This document shows, one piece after another, positions 37,403-47,022 of a stretch of 64,000 nt of DNA. The notes beneath the pieces were generated by a model. It worked only from the letters and a program-made list of their open reading frames with translations, was not told the DNA's origin and did not search any database. The stretch lies in the NCBI GenBank assembly GCA_004213885.1, contig SGYL01000007.1:1-64000 (forward strand), in the 5' to 3' direction. The translations under genes were made by a program, and so were the position numbers. Every line of letters starts with the position of its first letter. The first letter of the stretch is position 1. The DNA is from Alphaproteobacteria bacterium (lineage in GTDB: Bacteria; Pseudomonadota; Alphaproteobacteria; Puniceispirillales; Marisalimonadaceae).

Positions 37403-37855
37403 ATGAGAGAACAATTAAATTCTGAATTAAAAAAATCAATTATTAATAAAGATTTAGCAGCAACAAAAACAATCAGACTCATAATTGCAGCTATTAAGGA
37501 TAGAGATATTGTTGTTAGAACAGGAGGAAATCAGAGTGGTATAAGTGAGGCTGATATAATCTCTTTACTAAAAAAAATGCAAAAACAAAGGGAAGAATCA
37601 ATTCAACTTTATACAAAAGGCAATAGAATGGATTTAGTTCAAACCGAGGAAGATGAGATTAAAATAATAAAGCAATTTTTGCCAAAACAAATGAATGATG
37701 ATGAAATTAAAAACCTTGTTAAAGAAGCCATAAAACTAAACGATGCAAAGTCTATTAGAGATATGGGAAAAGTTATGAGCTACCTAAAAGAAAAGTATTC
37801 TACAAATATGGATTTTAGTAAAGCTAGTAAATTTTTAAAAGAGACATTAATTTAA
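37403..37855 (+). CDS. GatB/YqeY domain-containing protein
   Basis: A 150-residue YqeY-like protein. The N-terminal helical bundle is MREQLNSELKKSIINKDLAATKTIRLI. QEEDEIKIIKQFLPKQM and IRDMGKVMSYLKEKY near the C-terminus are typical of YqeY, which shares the tail domain of GatB and is thought to contact tRNA. It is found just upstream of dnaG (6 bases) in many alphaproteobacteria, a linkage repeated here. Function is not established. Confidence 0.9.
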   Translation: MREQLNSELKKSIINKDLAATKTIRLIIAAIKDRDIVVRTGGNQSGISEADIISLLKKMQKQREESIQLYTKGNRMDLVQTEEDEIKIIKQFLPKQMNDDEIKNLVKEAIKLNDAKSIRDMGKVMSYLKEKYSTNMDFSKASKFLKETLI

Positions 37856-37861
37856 TTCATC

Positions 37862-39502
37862 ATGAATAATGATGATTTAAAAGAAGAGATCAAAAACCGA
37901 ATAAAATTATCTGAAATAATTTCAAAAAAAGTCATCTTAAAGAAAAAAAGTGAAAATAGTTTTATAGGTCTATGTCCTTTTCACTCTGAAAAAACACCAT
38001 CATTCCATGTTCATGATGAAAAACAATTTTATCACTGTTTTGGATGCGAAAAACATGGAGATATTTTCTCTTTTACTATGGAAGTTGATAATATAGACTT
38101 TTATAGTGCCTTAAAGTATTTAGCTAGTTTAATTGGTTTAACATTAAACAATAAAAGCCATCAAAATATTTCATTTCAAAACAAATATAAAACTCTTGAT
38201 TTATCTTCTAAATTTTTTATAGAGACTTTAAATAATAAGAAAAACAAAAAAGTTTTGGATTACTTAAATAAAAGAGGTTTAAATAAAGAAATTTGTCAGG
38301 AGTTTTTAATAGGTTTTGCACCATCAAAAAATTATGATTCCCAATTAATTGATTTTTTAAAGTCAAAAAACATTAATGAAGAAGAATTAATAGAAATTGG
38401 TTTAGCAAAAAAAAAATATAATAATTTATATGGTTATTTCTATGATAGGATAATGATTCCTATAGTCTCAACTAATGGAAAAATTATAGCCTTTGGGGGA
38501 AGATCAACTAATTCTTCAGAACCAAAATATTTAAACTCTCCTGAAAGTGATGTTTTTAGTAAAAGAAATATTTTATTCGGTGCATATAATGTAAAGAAAA
38601 GTAAGCAAAATATTGATAATATTATTTTATGTGAAGGATATATGGATGTAATTGCCTTATTTAGATTTGGATATCCCGCTGTAGCTACTTTAGGTACTGC
38701 TGTTTCTGAAAAACAAATAGATTTATTAACAAAACTCTCGAAAAATATTTTTATTGTATTTGATGGTGATCAAGCTGGGAAAAATGCTTCAATTAGATTA
38801 TTTGATAAATTACTCCCATTAATAAAAACTGATAATGTATTTAGATTTGTATTTTTGCCAAATAATCTAGATCCTGAAGAATTTCTAATTAAAAATGGTA
38901 AAGATAAATTTAACGTCTTATTAGAAAAAAGCTATTTTATATCAGACATCATATGGTTAATGGGCATCAAAAATAAAATGAATGACACACCTGAAGAGAT
39001 TGCTAAATTTTGGAAGTTCATAAGAAGTAAAATATACCAAATTAAAGAAAAAAACCTACAATTAGCTATTAGAGATGACCTTGAAAATAGAATCAACAAA
39101 TTAAGATCTAAAATAAGAGGATATAACTCTAAGCCAAATAATTTTATTAATTTAAATTTGCCTAAGATAGAAAATGATTATAGATTTAAAGTAATAATTG
39201 CAATAATTTTAAACTTTCCAAAACTCTTTGATGTTTTTGAAAAAAAATTAATTAAAATAAAATTTACTAATAATAGTTTACATGAAGTTAAAGAAGTTAT
39301 ATTTAGTATGATTAAAGATAATTCTGATGTAAGTTACACTCAATTAGTTGAAACTTTAAAAGAGAGAGATCTTATAAAATTTCTTGGAGATTTCAGGTTA
39401 GAGGCTATTTTTTCTAAATTACGTTCATCAGATAAAAAGGTTGAAATTGATGAGAGTAGAAAAGTTTTAGAAGAACTAATATATATGGTTAATAATAATT
39501 AA
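37862..39502 (+). CDS. dnaG: DNA primase
   Basis: Synthesises RNA primers at the replication fork. 546 residues, on the short side for DnaG. The CHC2 zinc finger has Cys38, His41, Cys59 and Cys62. The TOPRIM domain shows ILCEGYMDVIALFRFG and FIVFDGDQAGKNAS with the acidic metal ligands. The C-terminal helicase-binding region is present but poorly conserved. It is the middle gene of yqeY-dnaG-rpoD, the classic macromolecular synthesis order, and ends 7 bases before rpoD. Confidence 0.97.
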   Translation: MNNDDLKEEIKNRIKLSEIISKKVILKKKSENSFIGLCPFHSEKTPSFHVHDEKQFYHCFGCEKHGDIFSFTMEVDNIDFYSALKYLASLIGLTLNNKSHQNISFQNKYKTLDLSSKFFIETLNNKKNKKVLDYLNKRGLNKEICQEFLIGFAPSKNYDSQLIDFLKSKNINEEELIEIGLAKKKYNNLYGYFYDRIMIPIVSTNGKIIAFGGRSTNSSEPKYLNSPESDVFSKRNILFGAYNVKKSKQNIDNIILCEGYMDVIALFRFGYPAVATLGTAVSEKQIDLLTKLSKNIFIVFDGDQAGKNASIRLFDKLLPLIKTDNVFRFVFLPNNLDPEEFLIKNGKDKFNVLLEKSYFISDIIWLMGIKNKMNDTPEEIAKFWKFIRSKIYQIKEKNLQLAIRDDLENRINKLRSKIRGYNSKPNNFINLNLPKIENDYRFKVIIAIILNFPKLFDVFEKKLIKIKFTNNSLHEVKEVIFSMIKDNSDVSYTQLVETLKERDLIKFLGDFRLEAIFSKLRSSDKKVEIDESRKVLEELIYMVNNN

Positions 39503-39509
39503 GAAGTAA

Positions 39510-41534
39510 ATGATGAAGTCAAAAATAAGTAAAAAATCTAAAGAAAAATCTGACTTGGAAAACTCAGACAAACCTATAATCGATCTTAATAATTCAGAGA
39601 TAAAATCTTTATTAAAGAAAGGTAAAACTTCAGGCTATATTACTCATGATCAATTAAATAAAGCCTTGCCAGATGGGGAGCTAACGTCCGAACAAATTGA
39701 AGATGTTATGGTTGCAATAAATGAATTAGGTATAAATATTATAGATCAAAATGAAGAAAATACTGTAGAAGAAAATGATGAAAAAGTTGTTGGGAATATT
39801 TCTGAAGATGAAGGAAGTCGTTCAGATGACCCTGTTAGAATGTACCTTAAAGAGATGGGAACTGTAGAGCTTTTGTCCCGGGAGGGTGAAATAGCTATAG
39901 CTAAAAGAATTGAAGCAGGAAAGGAATTAATGATTGGAGGATTATATGAAAATCCAATTGCATTAAATCAATTCTTACAATGGCGAGATAACGTAGATAA
40001 CGGCTCCATGATGCTAAGAGATATCATAGATTTAGAAACAACTTATGCAAGACTTAACGAGGATAATCCTGATAGTAAAAATTTATCTAATAACAATTTG
40101 TTAAATAAAAATGAAATATTACAAAGCAATAAAATAAATATTAATATCTTAGATAAACCTAATTCGAACGAAAATCTTAAAACTAAAAATGAATTCCATG
40201 CTGATAATGACAATGATGAAGATAATGAAGATAATGATGATGAAGATGATGAAAATGATGAAAATGATTCAAATTTATCACTCGTGGCAATGGAAACTGA
40301 AATTAAAGGACCTATATTGGATATTATCGATGGTGTGGTCGAAACATTTAAACAAATTGAATCTTTAAATGACAGAAGACTTACAAGACTTCAAAAAGGT
40401 GATGAATTAATTGAGAGATCCGAAAAGAAAAGATTTAATCTTCAAATTGATCTAATTAATAAATTAGACAAAATTTATTTAAATGCAAATAAACAGGAAA
40501 TATTATTGGATCAAATTTATGGTCTTAATAAAAAAATTTCAAACATTGAAGGTAATTTGCTTAGAATGGCAGAACAAGCTGGGATTAAGAGATTAGATTT
40601 TTTAAGTAAATGGCAAGATGGAAATGCATATTTCTCTTGGAAAGATAATGTTGGTACTAACAAAGTTTGGAAGAATTTTTTTAATGAAAATAAATCTACT
40701 ATTGCTGAACTATTTAACTCAATTAATGAATTTATTTCTAAAGTAAATTTACCTATCAAAGAATTTAAAAACCTTGTTCAAATTATTCAAAAAGGTGAAA
40801 GAGAATCAGCGCGCGCAAAAAAAGAAATGGTAGAGGCTAATTTAAGGTTGGTAATCTCAATAGCAAAAAAATATACCAATAGAGGTCTTCAATTTTTAGA
40901 TCTCATTCAAGAAGGTAATATTGGTTTGATGAAAGCTGTTGATAAATTTGAGTATAGAAGAGGTTATAAGTTTTCAACATATGCTACATGGTGGATTAGA
41001 CAAGCAATTACTCGATCTATTGCAGATCAAGCTAGAACTATACGTATACCTGTTCATATGATAGAAACAATTAATAAAATTGTTAGAACTTCAAGACAAA
41101 TGTTGCATGAAATAGGACGAGAGCCAACTCCTGAAGAATTATCAACAAAGTTATCAATGCCATTAGATAAAGTAAGAAAAGTATTAAAGATTGCTAAAGA
41201 ACCAATTTCACTTGAAACTCCTGTTGGCGATGAAGATGATAGTCATCTTGGTGATTTCATTGAGGATAAAAATGCTGTTCAGCCATTAGAAGCTGCTATT
41301 CATGCTAATCTCCGTGAAACTACAACAAGAATTTTGTCAAGCCTAACGCCTAGAGAAGAACGTGTACTTAGAATGAGATTTGGTATAGGGATGAATACAG
41401 ATCATACATTGGAAGAGGTAGGTCAGCAGTTTAGTGTTACTCGTGAAAGAATTAGGCAGATTGAAGCTAAAGCATTGAGAAAACTTAAACACCCATCGCG
41501 ATCAAGAAAATTAAGGTCATTTTTAGAAACATAA
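39510..41534 (+). CDS. rpoD: RNA polymerase sigma factor RpoD (sigma-70)
   Basis: Primary sigma factor of 674 residues. Region 1.1 ([22 protein letters not shown]) and region 1.2 ([20 protein letters not shown]) are present. A long non-conserved insertion follows, with a very acidic Asn/Asp/Glu run at about bases 40203-40268. Regions 2.1-2.4 ([38 protein letters not shown]), 3 and 4.2 ([20 protein letters not shown]) are intact. Two ATG codons begin the frame; either could be used. Last gene of the macromolecular synthesis cluster. Confidence 0.97.
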   Translation: MMKSKISKKSKEKSDLENSDKPIIDLNNSEIKSLLKKGKTSGYITHDQLNKALPDGELTSEQIEDVMVAINELGINIIDQNEENTVEENDEKVVGNISEDEGSRSDDPVRMYLKEMGTVELLSREGEIAIAKRIEAGKELMIGGLYENPIALNQFLQWRDNVDNGSMMLRDIIDLETTYARLNEDNPDSKNLSNNNLLNKNEILQSNKININILDKPNSNENLKTKNEFHADNDNDEDNEDNDDEDDENDENDSNLSLVAMETEIKGPILDIIDGVVETFKQIESLNDRRLTRLQKGDELIERSEKKRFNLQIDLINKLDKIYLNANKQEILLDQIYGLNKKISNIEGNLLRMAEQAGIKRLDFLSKWQDGNAYFSWKDNVGTNKVWKNFFNENKSTIAELFNSINEFISKVNLPIKEFKNLVQIIQKGERESARAKKEMVEANLRLVISIAKKYTNRGLQFLDLIQEGNIGLMKAVDKFEYRRGYKFSTYATWWIRQAITRSIADQARTIRIPVHMIETINKIVRTSRQMLHEIGREPTPEELSTKLSMPLDKVRKVLKIAKEPISLETPVGDEDDSHLGDFIEDKNAVQPLEAAIHANLRETTTRILSSLTPREERVLRMRFGIGMNTDHTLEEVGQQFSVTRERIRQIEAKALRKLKHPSRSRKLRSFLET

Positions 41535-41542
41535 AAGCTGAC

Positions 41543-41571
41543 TTTACTTTATTGCTTATAAATTGTATAAC
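41543..41571 (+). promoter_or_regulatory. Sigma-70-type promoter for the tRNA gene
   Basis: TTTACT at 41543-41548 and TATAAC at 41566-41571 are separated by exactly 17 bases. Transcription would start near 41578, about 9 bases before the mature tRNA. The region lies in the short rpoD-tRNA gap. AT-rich sequence makes chance matches common, so this is moderate evidence. Confidence 0.45.
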
Positions 41572-41586
41572 ACTACACGTTATGTA

Positions 41587-41663
41587 GGTCCTGTAGCTCA
41601 GTTGGTTAGAGCTCTCCACTCATAATGGATAGGTCGCAGGTTCGAGTCCTGCCGGGACCACCA
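41587..41663 (+). tRNA. tRNA with anticodon CAT (probably Ile2, or elongator Met)
   Basis: A 77-base cloverleaf with the CCA end encoded. The acceptor GGTCCTG pairs with CGGGACC (one G-T), the D stem GCTC with GAGC, and the T stem GCAGG with CCTGC. The anticodon loop CTCATAA places CAT at 41621-41623. The base of the anticodon stem has a C-T mismatch (41614 with 41630). A GC-paired first acceptor position and absence of the three-GC anticodon stem exclude initiator Met. C4-G69 and C5-G68 match features used by TilS to recognise tRNA-Ile2, whose C34 becomes lysidine. Elongator Met remains possible. Confidence 0.9.
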
Positions 41664-41687
41664 CACACTAATCATTGTATTTAATTG

Positions 41688-41705
41688 GATTATAAGTTTA
41701 TAATC
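41688..41705. repeat. Perfect 8+8 palindrome upstream of the sugar-acid operon (possible operator)
   Basis: GATTATAA, then GT, then TTATAATC is an 18-base perfect inverted repeat ending 10 bases before the dehydratase ATG. The position fits a repressor site or overlaps the promoter and leader. No T-run follows and the stem is A/T only, so it is not a convincing terminator for the tRNA. Palindromes of this size in AT-rich DNA are not rare. Confidence 0.4.
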
Positions 41706-41715
41706 TTATATTAAC

Positions 41716-43446
41716 ATGAAAAAAAATTATAAAAACCTCAGAAGCTACAGGTGGTTTGCTCCAAATGACATTAGATCCTTTGGGCATAGATCACGAGCAA
41801 TGCAAATTGGTTATAGTAAAGATGACTGGTATGGAAAACCAATAGTTGGAATAATTAATACATGGTCAGATATACAACCTTGTCACATTCATTTTAAAAG
41901 TAGAGTAGAGGATGTTAAAAGAGGTGTTTTTCAAATGGGTGGTTTCCCTATAGAATTACCCTCAATTTCTTTAGCTGAAATGTATGTTAAACCAACAACA
42001 ATGCTCTATAGAAATATGCTTTCTATGGAAGTTGAAGAATTAATTAGATCTCATCCAATAGACGGTATTGTTTTAATGGGAGGATGTGATAAAACCACCC
42101 CAGCTTTATTAATGGGTGCTATAAGTAACGATTTGCCAACTATTTTCTTACCAGCTGGACCAATGTTGAGAGGAAATTTTAAAGGAAAATTTTTAGGAAG
42201 TGGTTCTGATGGTTGGAAATATTGGGCAGAATTAAGAGCAGGCAATATTTCAGATGATGATTGGCAAGAAGTAGAAACAGGTATCGCAAGATCTTATGGT
42301 CATTGTATGACTATGGGTACAGCTAGTACAATGACAGCTATAGCAGAAGCTATAGGTTTTTGTTTGCCTGGTGCAAGTTCAATTCCAGCTCCAGATTCAA
42401 ATCACATTAGAATGTCTTCAAATGTAGGGAAAAGAATAGTTGAAATGGTTTGGCAAGATTTAAAGCCTTCAAAGTTTGTGACTAAAAAATCAATTGAAAA
42501 CGCAATAATTGTTGCAATGGCTATGGGTTGTTCAACTAACGCCATTATACATTTAATTGCTATTGCTAGAAGGTCTGGAATAAGACTTACTATGGATAAA
42601 TTAGATGAAATAGGAAGAAAAGTTCCAGTAATTGCAAACATAAGGCCTTCAGGAAAAGAATACTTAATGGAAGATTTTTATTATGCTGGTGGAATTATTT
42701 CATTAATGTATCAACTCACTGATATTTTGAATATTAATGAAAAAACAGTTACTGGTAAAAAAATTAAAGAGATTATAAAAAAACAAAATCCAATTAATGA
42801 AGATGTAATAAGGCCTTTAAAGAATCCTATTTATAAAGAGGGATCCTTGGCTGTTTTAAAAGGAAATTTAGCTCCAGATGGTTGTGTTATAAAACCAGCT
42901 GCTTGTGAAAAAAAGTTTTTGAAGCATAATGGTCCTGTTATTGTTTTTGACAGTTACACTGAAATGAATAAAATTATAGACTCTGACGACTTAGATGTTT
43001 CAGAAAACCATATACTTGTGCTTAGAAATGTAGGCCCGGTCGGTGGACCAGGAATGCCTGAGTGGGGGATGATACCAATTCCTAAGAAATTATTAAAAAA
43101 GGGTGTAAGGGATATGGTTAGAATTTCAGATGCTAGAATGAGTGGTACAAGTTATGGCGCATGTATATTACATGTTGCTCCAGAGAGTTACATCGGCGGA
43201 CCTCTTTCTTTATTAAAAACAGGTGATATAGTTGAAATTGATGTAAACAAAAGAAGTATAAATATGTTAGTTGATGACAAAATATTGCAAAAGAGAAAAT
43301 CAAATTTAGTTCAAAAAAAACCTAAAGCTGGAAGAGGTTGGTTATGGATGTATAGTAATCATGTAAAGCAAGCTAATGAAGGTTGTGATTTTGATTTTTT
43401 AGAAACTGATTTTGGAAATTCTGCAAAAGAGCCAGATATATTTTAA
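41716..43446 (+). CDS. IlvD/Edd family sugar-acid dehydratase (L-arabinonate dehydratase-like)
   Basis: 576 residues, a Fe-S dehydratase turning an aldonic acid into its 2-keto-3-deoxy acid. The three cluster cysteines are visible: Cys56 (SDIQPCHIH), Cys124 (MGGCDKTTP) and Cys197 (GHCMTMGTAS). Their 68 and 73 residue spacings match, from memory, the [2Fe-2S] L-arabinonate dehydratase. SDARMSGTSYGAC carries the catalytic Ser. AMQIGYSKDDWYGKPIVGI and the neighbouring RraA and UxaA genes favour sugar-acid catabolism over branched-chain amino acid synthesis. The exact substrate (arabinonate, fuconate, galactonate, xylonate) is open. Confidence 0.88.
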   Translation: MKKNYKNLRSYRWFAPNDIRSFGHRSRAMQIGYSKDDWYGKPIVGIINTWSDIQPCHIHFKSRVEDVKRGVFQMGGFPIELPSISLAEMYVKPTTMLYRNMLSMEVEELIRSHPIDGIVLMGGCDKTTPALLMGAISNDLPTIFLPAGPMLRGNFKGKFLGSGSDGWKYWAELRAGNISDDDWQEVETGIARSYGHCMTMGTASTMTAIAEAIGFCLPGASSIPAPDSNHIRMSSNVGKRIVEMVWQDLKPSKFVTKKSIENAIIVAMAMGCSTNAIIHLIAIARRSGIRLTMDKLDEIGRKVPVIANIRPSGKEYLMEDFYYAGGIISLMYQLTDILNINEKTVTGKKIKEIIKKQNPINEDVIRPLKNPIYKEGSLAVLKGNLAPDGCVIKPAACEKKFLKHNGPVIVFDSYTEMNKIIDSDDLDVSENHILVLRNVGPVGGPGMPEWGMIPIPKKLLKKGVRDMVRISDARMSGTSYGACILHVAPESYIGGPLSLLKTGDIVEIDVNKRSINMLVDDKILQKRKSNLVQKKPKAGRGWLWMYSNHVKQANEGCDFDFLETDFGNSAKEPDIF

Positions 43447-43456
43447 GATTATTATT

Positions 43457-44164
43457 ATGAATAATGAAATTAAACATATATATAAAAAAGCAAGTGTAGC
43501 AACTATTTGTACCGCACTTTTTAAAAAGGGGTTAAAAAACCAATTCATCCAAGGTATTTCGCCTTTAAACAAAAAAATTTCTAAAATGTTAGGTTTAGCT
43601 TTTACAGTAAGATATATTCCTGCAAGAGAAGATTTGAACTCAATCGATGTTTTTAAAGATCCAAATCACCCTCAAAGGGTAGCCGTTGAAGAATGTCCAA
43701 AAGATTATGTTATGGTGTTTGATAGTAGAAAAGATCCGAGAGCTGCTTCAGCAGGATCTATATTAGTAACACGAATGATGGTAAGGGGGTGTGCTGGTGT
43801 TGTTACTGATGGTGGGTTTAGAGATTCTCATGAAATTAAAAATTTCAATATACCCACTTATCATAACAGACCCTCATCACCAACCAACTTAACTTTACAT
43901 CAAGCAATTGACATTAATGTACCAATTGGTTGTGGTGATGTTGCAGTTTGGCCTAATGACTTGATTGTGGGGGATCAAGAAGGTGTTGTTGTAGTTCCAA
44001 ATAATATAATTACAGATATTTCAACAGAAGTTAAGTTTATGACAATATATGAAGATTACGTATTAAAAAAAGTAAAAAAAGGATCTTCTATTAGAGGGCT
44101 CTATCCACTTACAAATGAAGATGAAAAAAATAATTTTGAAGCTTGGCTTTCCAAGAAAAGTTAA
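43457..44164 (+). CDS. RraA family protein (HMG/CHA aldolase-like)
   Basis: 235 residues. The family metal and substrate motifs are present: VTDGGFRDS, then GCGDVAVWPNDLIVGDQEGVVVVP. RraA-fold proteins include 4-hydroxy-4-methyl-2-oxoglutarate aldolases, oxaloacetate decarboxylases and the RNase E regulator RraA. Here, between two sugar-acid dehydratases, an aldolase or decarboxylase acting on a keto-acid intermediate is the best inference. The frame is open 15 codons upstream, but MNNEIKH (ATG at 43457) starts 10 bases after the dehydratase stop and fits better. Confidence 0.85.
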   Translation: MNNEIKHIYKKASVATICTALFKKGLKNQFIQGISPLNKKISKMLGLAFTVRYIPAREDLNSIDVFKDPNHPQRVAVEECPKDYVMVFDSRKDPRAASAGSILVTRMMVRGCAGVVTDGGFRDSHEIKNFNIPTYHNRPSSPTNLTLHQAIDINVPIGCGDVAVWPNDLIVGDQEGVVVVPNNIITDISTEVKFMTIYEDYVLKKVKKGSSIRGLYPLTNEDEKNNFEAWLSKKS

Positions 44165-44185
44165 AAATAAAAGGATTTTTTGGTT

Positions 44186-45733
44186 ATGAATGACTACAAA
44201 GATAAAAATTTACTCAATGCATTATGCTTACATGATAATGATAATATTTTAATAACGTTAAAAAATTTGAATTCTGGAATGGTGCTAAATGAATATGGAA
44301 TCACAATGGATGCCCCAGCATTATCTGGTCAAAAAATAGCAAGATTTGACATTGAAAAAGATGATCCAATTATTAAATTTGGAACGGTTATTGGATTTGC
44401 AGATTCAAATGTTAAGAAAGGACAAGTCTTAACTAATAAGAATGTTCTTTTTAAGGAATTTAATAGAGAACATAATTATTGTTCAAAATATAAACCTACA
44501 AGTTATATTGAAAATAATTTGCAAAAAAGTTTTATGGGATATAAACGTCAAGATGGAAGGGTTGGAACAAGAAATTATATTGCAATAGTTTCAACAGTAA
44601 ATTGTTCTGCAACAGTTGTTCATGAAATATCTTCTTATTTTACTTCTGAAAAACTTAAAGACTATGAAAATATAGATGGCGTAGCTGCATTTAGCCATTC
44701 AACAGGTTGTGGAATGGAACTTTCAGGTGAACCTATGAATCTTTTATACAGAACATTGGGAGGCTATATCAAACATCCAAATGTTGCAGCAACTTTAGTT
44801 GTTGGTTTGGGATGCGAAAGATGTCAAGTGGGAGGCTTATTTCAAAATCAGAAGCTTGATCAAGATGATCCTTTTGTTGAAACTTTAATTATGCAAGAAA
44901 ATGGAGGCACCTCTTCAACTATAAAAGCTGGAATTGAAATTGTAAAAAAAATGCTTGATAAAGTTAATAATCACAAAAGAGTTATTACACCTGTGTCTTC
45001 TTTAATGGTAGGTCTTCAATGTGGGGGTTCTGATGCTTTTTCTTCTTTAACAGCAAATCCTGCATTGGGAAAAGCGGTTGACTTATTAGTTGAAAATGGA
45101 GGAACTGCAGTATTATCTGAAACTCCTGAGATTTATGGAGTCGAACATACCCTTACTGCTAGAGCTATTAATGTAAGTGTAGCCGAAAAGCTTATGGAAA
45201 GAGTAGATTGGTGGAAAAATGTATATTCAAAAGGTAGAGACGTACAAATAAATGGAGTTGTAAGTCCAGGCAATCAAATGGGAGGTCTTGCTAATATTTT
45301 AGAAAAATCTCTTGGGTCTGCAATGAAAGGTGGGTCAACTGGCTTAATGGAAGTCTATAAATATGCTGAAAGAATAACTGAAAGAGGATTTGTTTTTATG
45401 GACACCCCAGGTTTTGACCCAGTTTCAGCAACTGGTCAGATTGCTGGAGGAGCAAATTTAATTGCTTTTACTACGGGTAGAGGTTCTTGTTTTGGTGCAA
45501 AGCCATCACCATCAATAAAATTAGCTACAAATACTATATTATTCAATAAAATGGAAGAAGATATGGATATTAATTGTGGGAAAATTGTTGACGGAATTTT
45601 GTCGTTAGACGAAATGGGAGAAGAAATTTTTAACTATTTTATTAACGTTGCTTCTGGCAAAAAAACTAAAAGTGAAATTCTATCCTTAGGCAGACACGAA
45701 TTTGCACCATGGCAAATTGGAATAACAGGCTAA
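44186..45733 (+). CDS. UxaA family hydro-lyase (altronate/galactarate dehydratase-like)
   Basis: About 515 residues. An N-terminal SAF domain (residues 15-90) precedes the large C-terminal domain that starts FMGYKRQDGRVGTRNYIAIVSTVN. HSTGCGME, GCERCQVGG, GLQCGGSDAFSSLTANPALG and FDPVSATGQIAGGANLIAFTTG are typical of the UxaA/GarD family. These enzymes dehydrate altronate or galactarate using Fe2+. I use the ATG at 44186 with AGGA about 10 bases upstream; an in-frame TTG at 44180 is an alternative. Third gene of the operon, overlapping the convergent rRNA methyltransferase by 4 bases. Confidence 0.88.
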   Translation: MNDYKDKNLLNALCLHDNDNILITLKNLNSGMVLNEYGITMDAPALSGQKIARFDIEKDDPIIKFGTVIGFADSNVKKGQVLTNKNVLFKEFNREHNYCSKYKPTSYIENNLQKSFMGYKRQDGRVGTRNYIAIVSTVNCSATVVHEISSYFTSEKLKDYENIDGVAAFSHSTGCGMELSGEPMNLLYRTLGGYIKHPNVAATLVVGLGCERCQVGGLFQNQKLDQDDPFVETLIMQENGGTSSTIKAGIEIVKKMLDKVNNHKRVITPVSSLMVGLQCGGSDAFSSLTANPALGKAVDLLVENGGTAVLSETPEIYGVEHTLTARAINVSVAEKLMERVDWWKNVYSKGRDVQINGVVSPGNQMGGLANILEKSLGSAMKGGSTGLMEVYKYAERITERGFVFMDTPGFDPVSATGQIAGGANLIAFTTGRGSCFGAKPSPSIKLATNTILFNKMEEDMDINCGKIVDGILSLDEMGEEIFNYFINVASGKKTKSEILSLGRHEFAPWQIGITG

Positions 45734-47022
45734 TTCAAAATCTCAAAAACTGAAAAAATTTCTAAATGACTTGTATAAAGAAATTGGTCAATTGGTAAAA
45801 TATATTTTATCTTATAGCCATAGGATAATAAAATCTTTGAATCTCTTAAAAATGTTTGAATATTACAAGAAATGTAAATTATTTTTTTTACCTTTGATTT
45901 TCCAAGTGAAATTACTTGTATAATTGCTCCTGCTCTTGGAGGATCAAGTATAACCATATCAAAATTTTGGAAAAAATAAGTTTCAATTTTCTCTTTTGTT
46001 AAATTAGAAATATTATACTTAAAATTATTAAATAAATTTTGTTCCTTTGAACTTTTTATCAAAGATTCTATAGAACTCTTATTGTTGTCAATAGCATACA
46101 CGTTATAACCATTTTTTAAAAGTGGTAGTGTGAAAGTTCCTGAACCAGAATAAAGATCTAAAACATATTCATTTTTATTTTGAATTTCATTTAAAATATT
46201 TTTTATCAATTCATTTTCAGCAAGTTTGGTGGCTTGAAAAAAACCAGCTGGGGGAATAAGGCCATATACGTTATCTTTACCAAAACTAAGTTTATTTTTA
46301 TTATAAAATAAAATTAATTCTGGATTTTGGTTATTTTGCTGATAATAAATACTTATTATTTTTGATTTAAAATTTTTAAAAATATTAATTAAATCATTTA
46401 TTCTCAAGGACTTATTGGTTTGGATAAGGATGTCTAGACCGTAATCTAATTTATTAACATGAAAAATTAAAATTTCGTTAGTCAAAAAACTTTTATTAGA
46501 AGCGTTTTTAAGCTCAGACATAAATTCCATGATTTCTGGATCTATTATAATACAATTGTTAATGTTAATTAAAGTTTCTGATTTATATTTTTTAAAACCT
46601 AATTTACAGCTATTATTGTCTTGCCTTAAAAAAAATTTTGCTCTTCTTCGAGAATAATTTTCAGTACTAATCATATCAAGGGTTTTAATGTCAGGAGTTA
46701 ATTTAAGAAGTGGTTGTCTAATTAAGTTGTATTTCCATTGCTTATAGTTTTCGTATTGCCAATGTTGTAATAAACAACCACCACATTTAGTAAAATGATC
46801 ACAACTATTATTAGATCTTTCAGAGGAGTTTTCTAGTATTTCTAAATTAGAACAATACATCTTTGATTTAAATTTATTTATAATGTTGGCCTTAACTCTC
46901 TCGCCAGGAAGTGTATAAGGTACTAAACAAACATTTTCATTTTGCATTAATGAAATCCCCACACCAGACTTGTCTAACTTATCAATAAATAAGTTAATTG
47001 TAGTGTCAGTTCGTTTATGCAT
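45730..47022 (-). CDS. 23S rRNA (uracil-5-)-methyltransferase, RlmD/TrmA family
   Basis: 430 residues. An N-terminal TRAM-like domain precedes the [4Fe-4S] site CDHFTKCGGC, with a probable fourth cysteine in ININNCIIID. The SAM-binding domain shows LDLYSGSGTFTLPLL and the motif LDPPRAG. The catalytic cysteine is in ISCNIQTFLRD, where relatives usually have SCNP. Site specificity (U1939, U747 or tRNA U54) is not readable. It overlaps the S24-like gene start by 8 bases. Confidence 0.88.
   Translation of the reverse strand: MHKRTDTTINLFIDKLDKSGVGISLMQNENVCLVPYTLPGERVKANIINKFKSKMYCSNLEILENSSERSNNSCDHFTKCGGCLLQHWQYENYKQWKYNLIRQPLLKLTPDIKTLDMISTENYSRRRAKFFLRQDNNSCKLGFKKYKSETLININNCIIIDPEIMEFMSELKNASNKSFLTNEILIFHVNKLDYGLDILIQTNKSLRINDLINIFKNFKSKIISIYYQQNNQNPELILFYNKNKLSFGKDNVYGLIPPAGFFQATKLAENELIKNILNEIQNKNEYVLDLYSGSGTFTLPLLKNGYNVYAIDNNKSSIESLIKSSKEQNLFNNFKYNISNLTKEKIETYFFQNFDMVILDPPRAGAIIQVISLGKSKVKKIIYISCNIQTFLRDSKILLSYGYKIKYILPIDQFLYTSHLEIFSVFEILN

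Noticed and set aside
41587-41663. Initiator tRNA-fMet
   Set aside because: The first acceptor base pair is G-C rather than mismatched, and the anticodon stem lacks the three G-C pairs of initiator tRNA.
41716-43446. Biosynthetic dihydroxy-acid dehydratase IlvD
   Set aside because: The DIQPC context, the family-specific N-terminus and the neighbouring RraA and UxaA genes fit sugar-acid dehydratases better than branched-chain amino acid synthesis.
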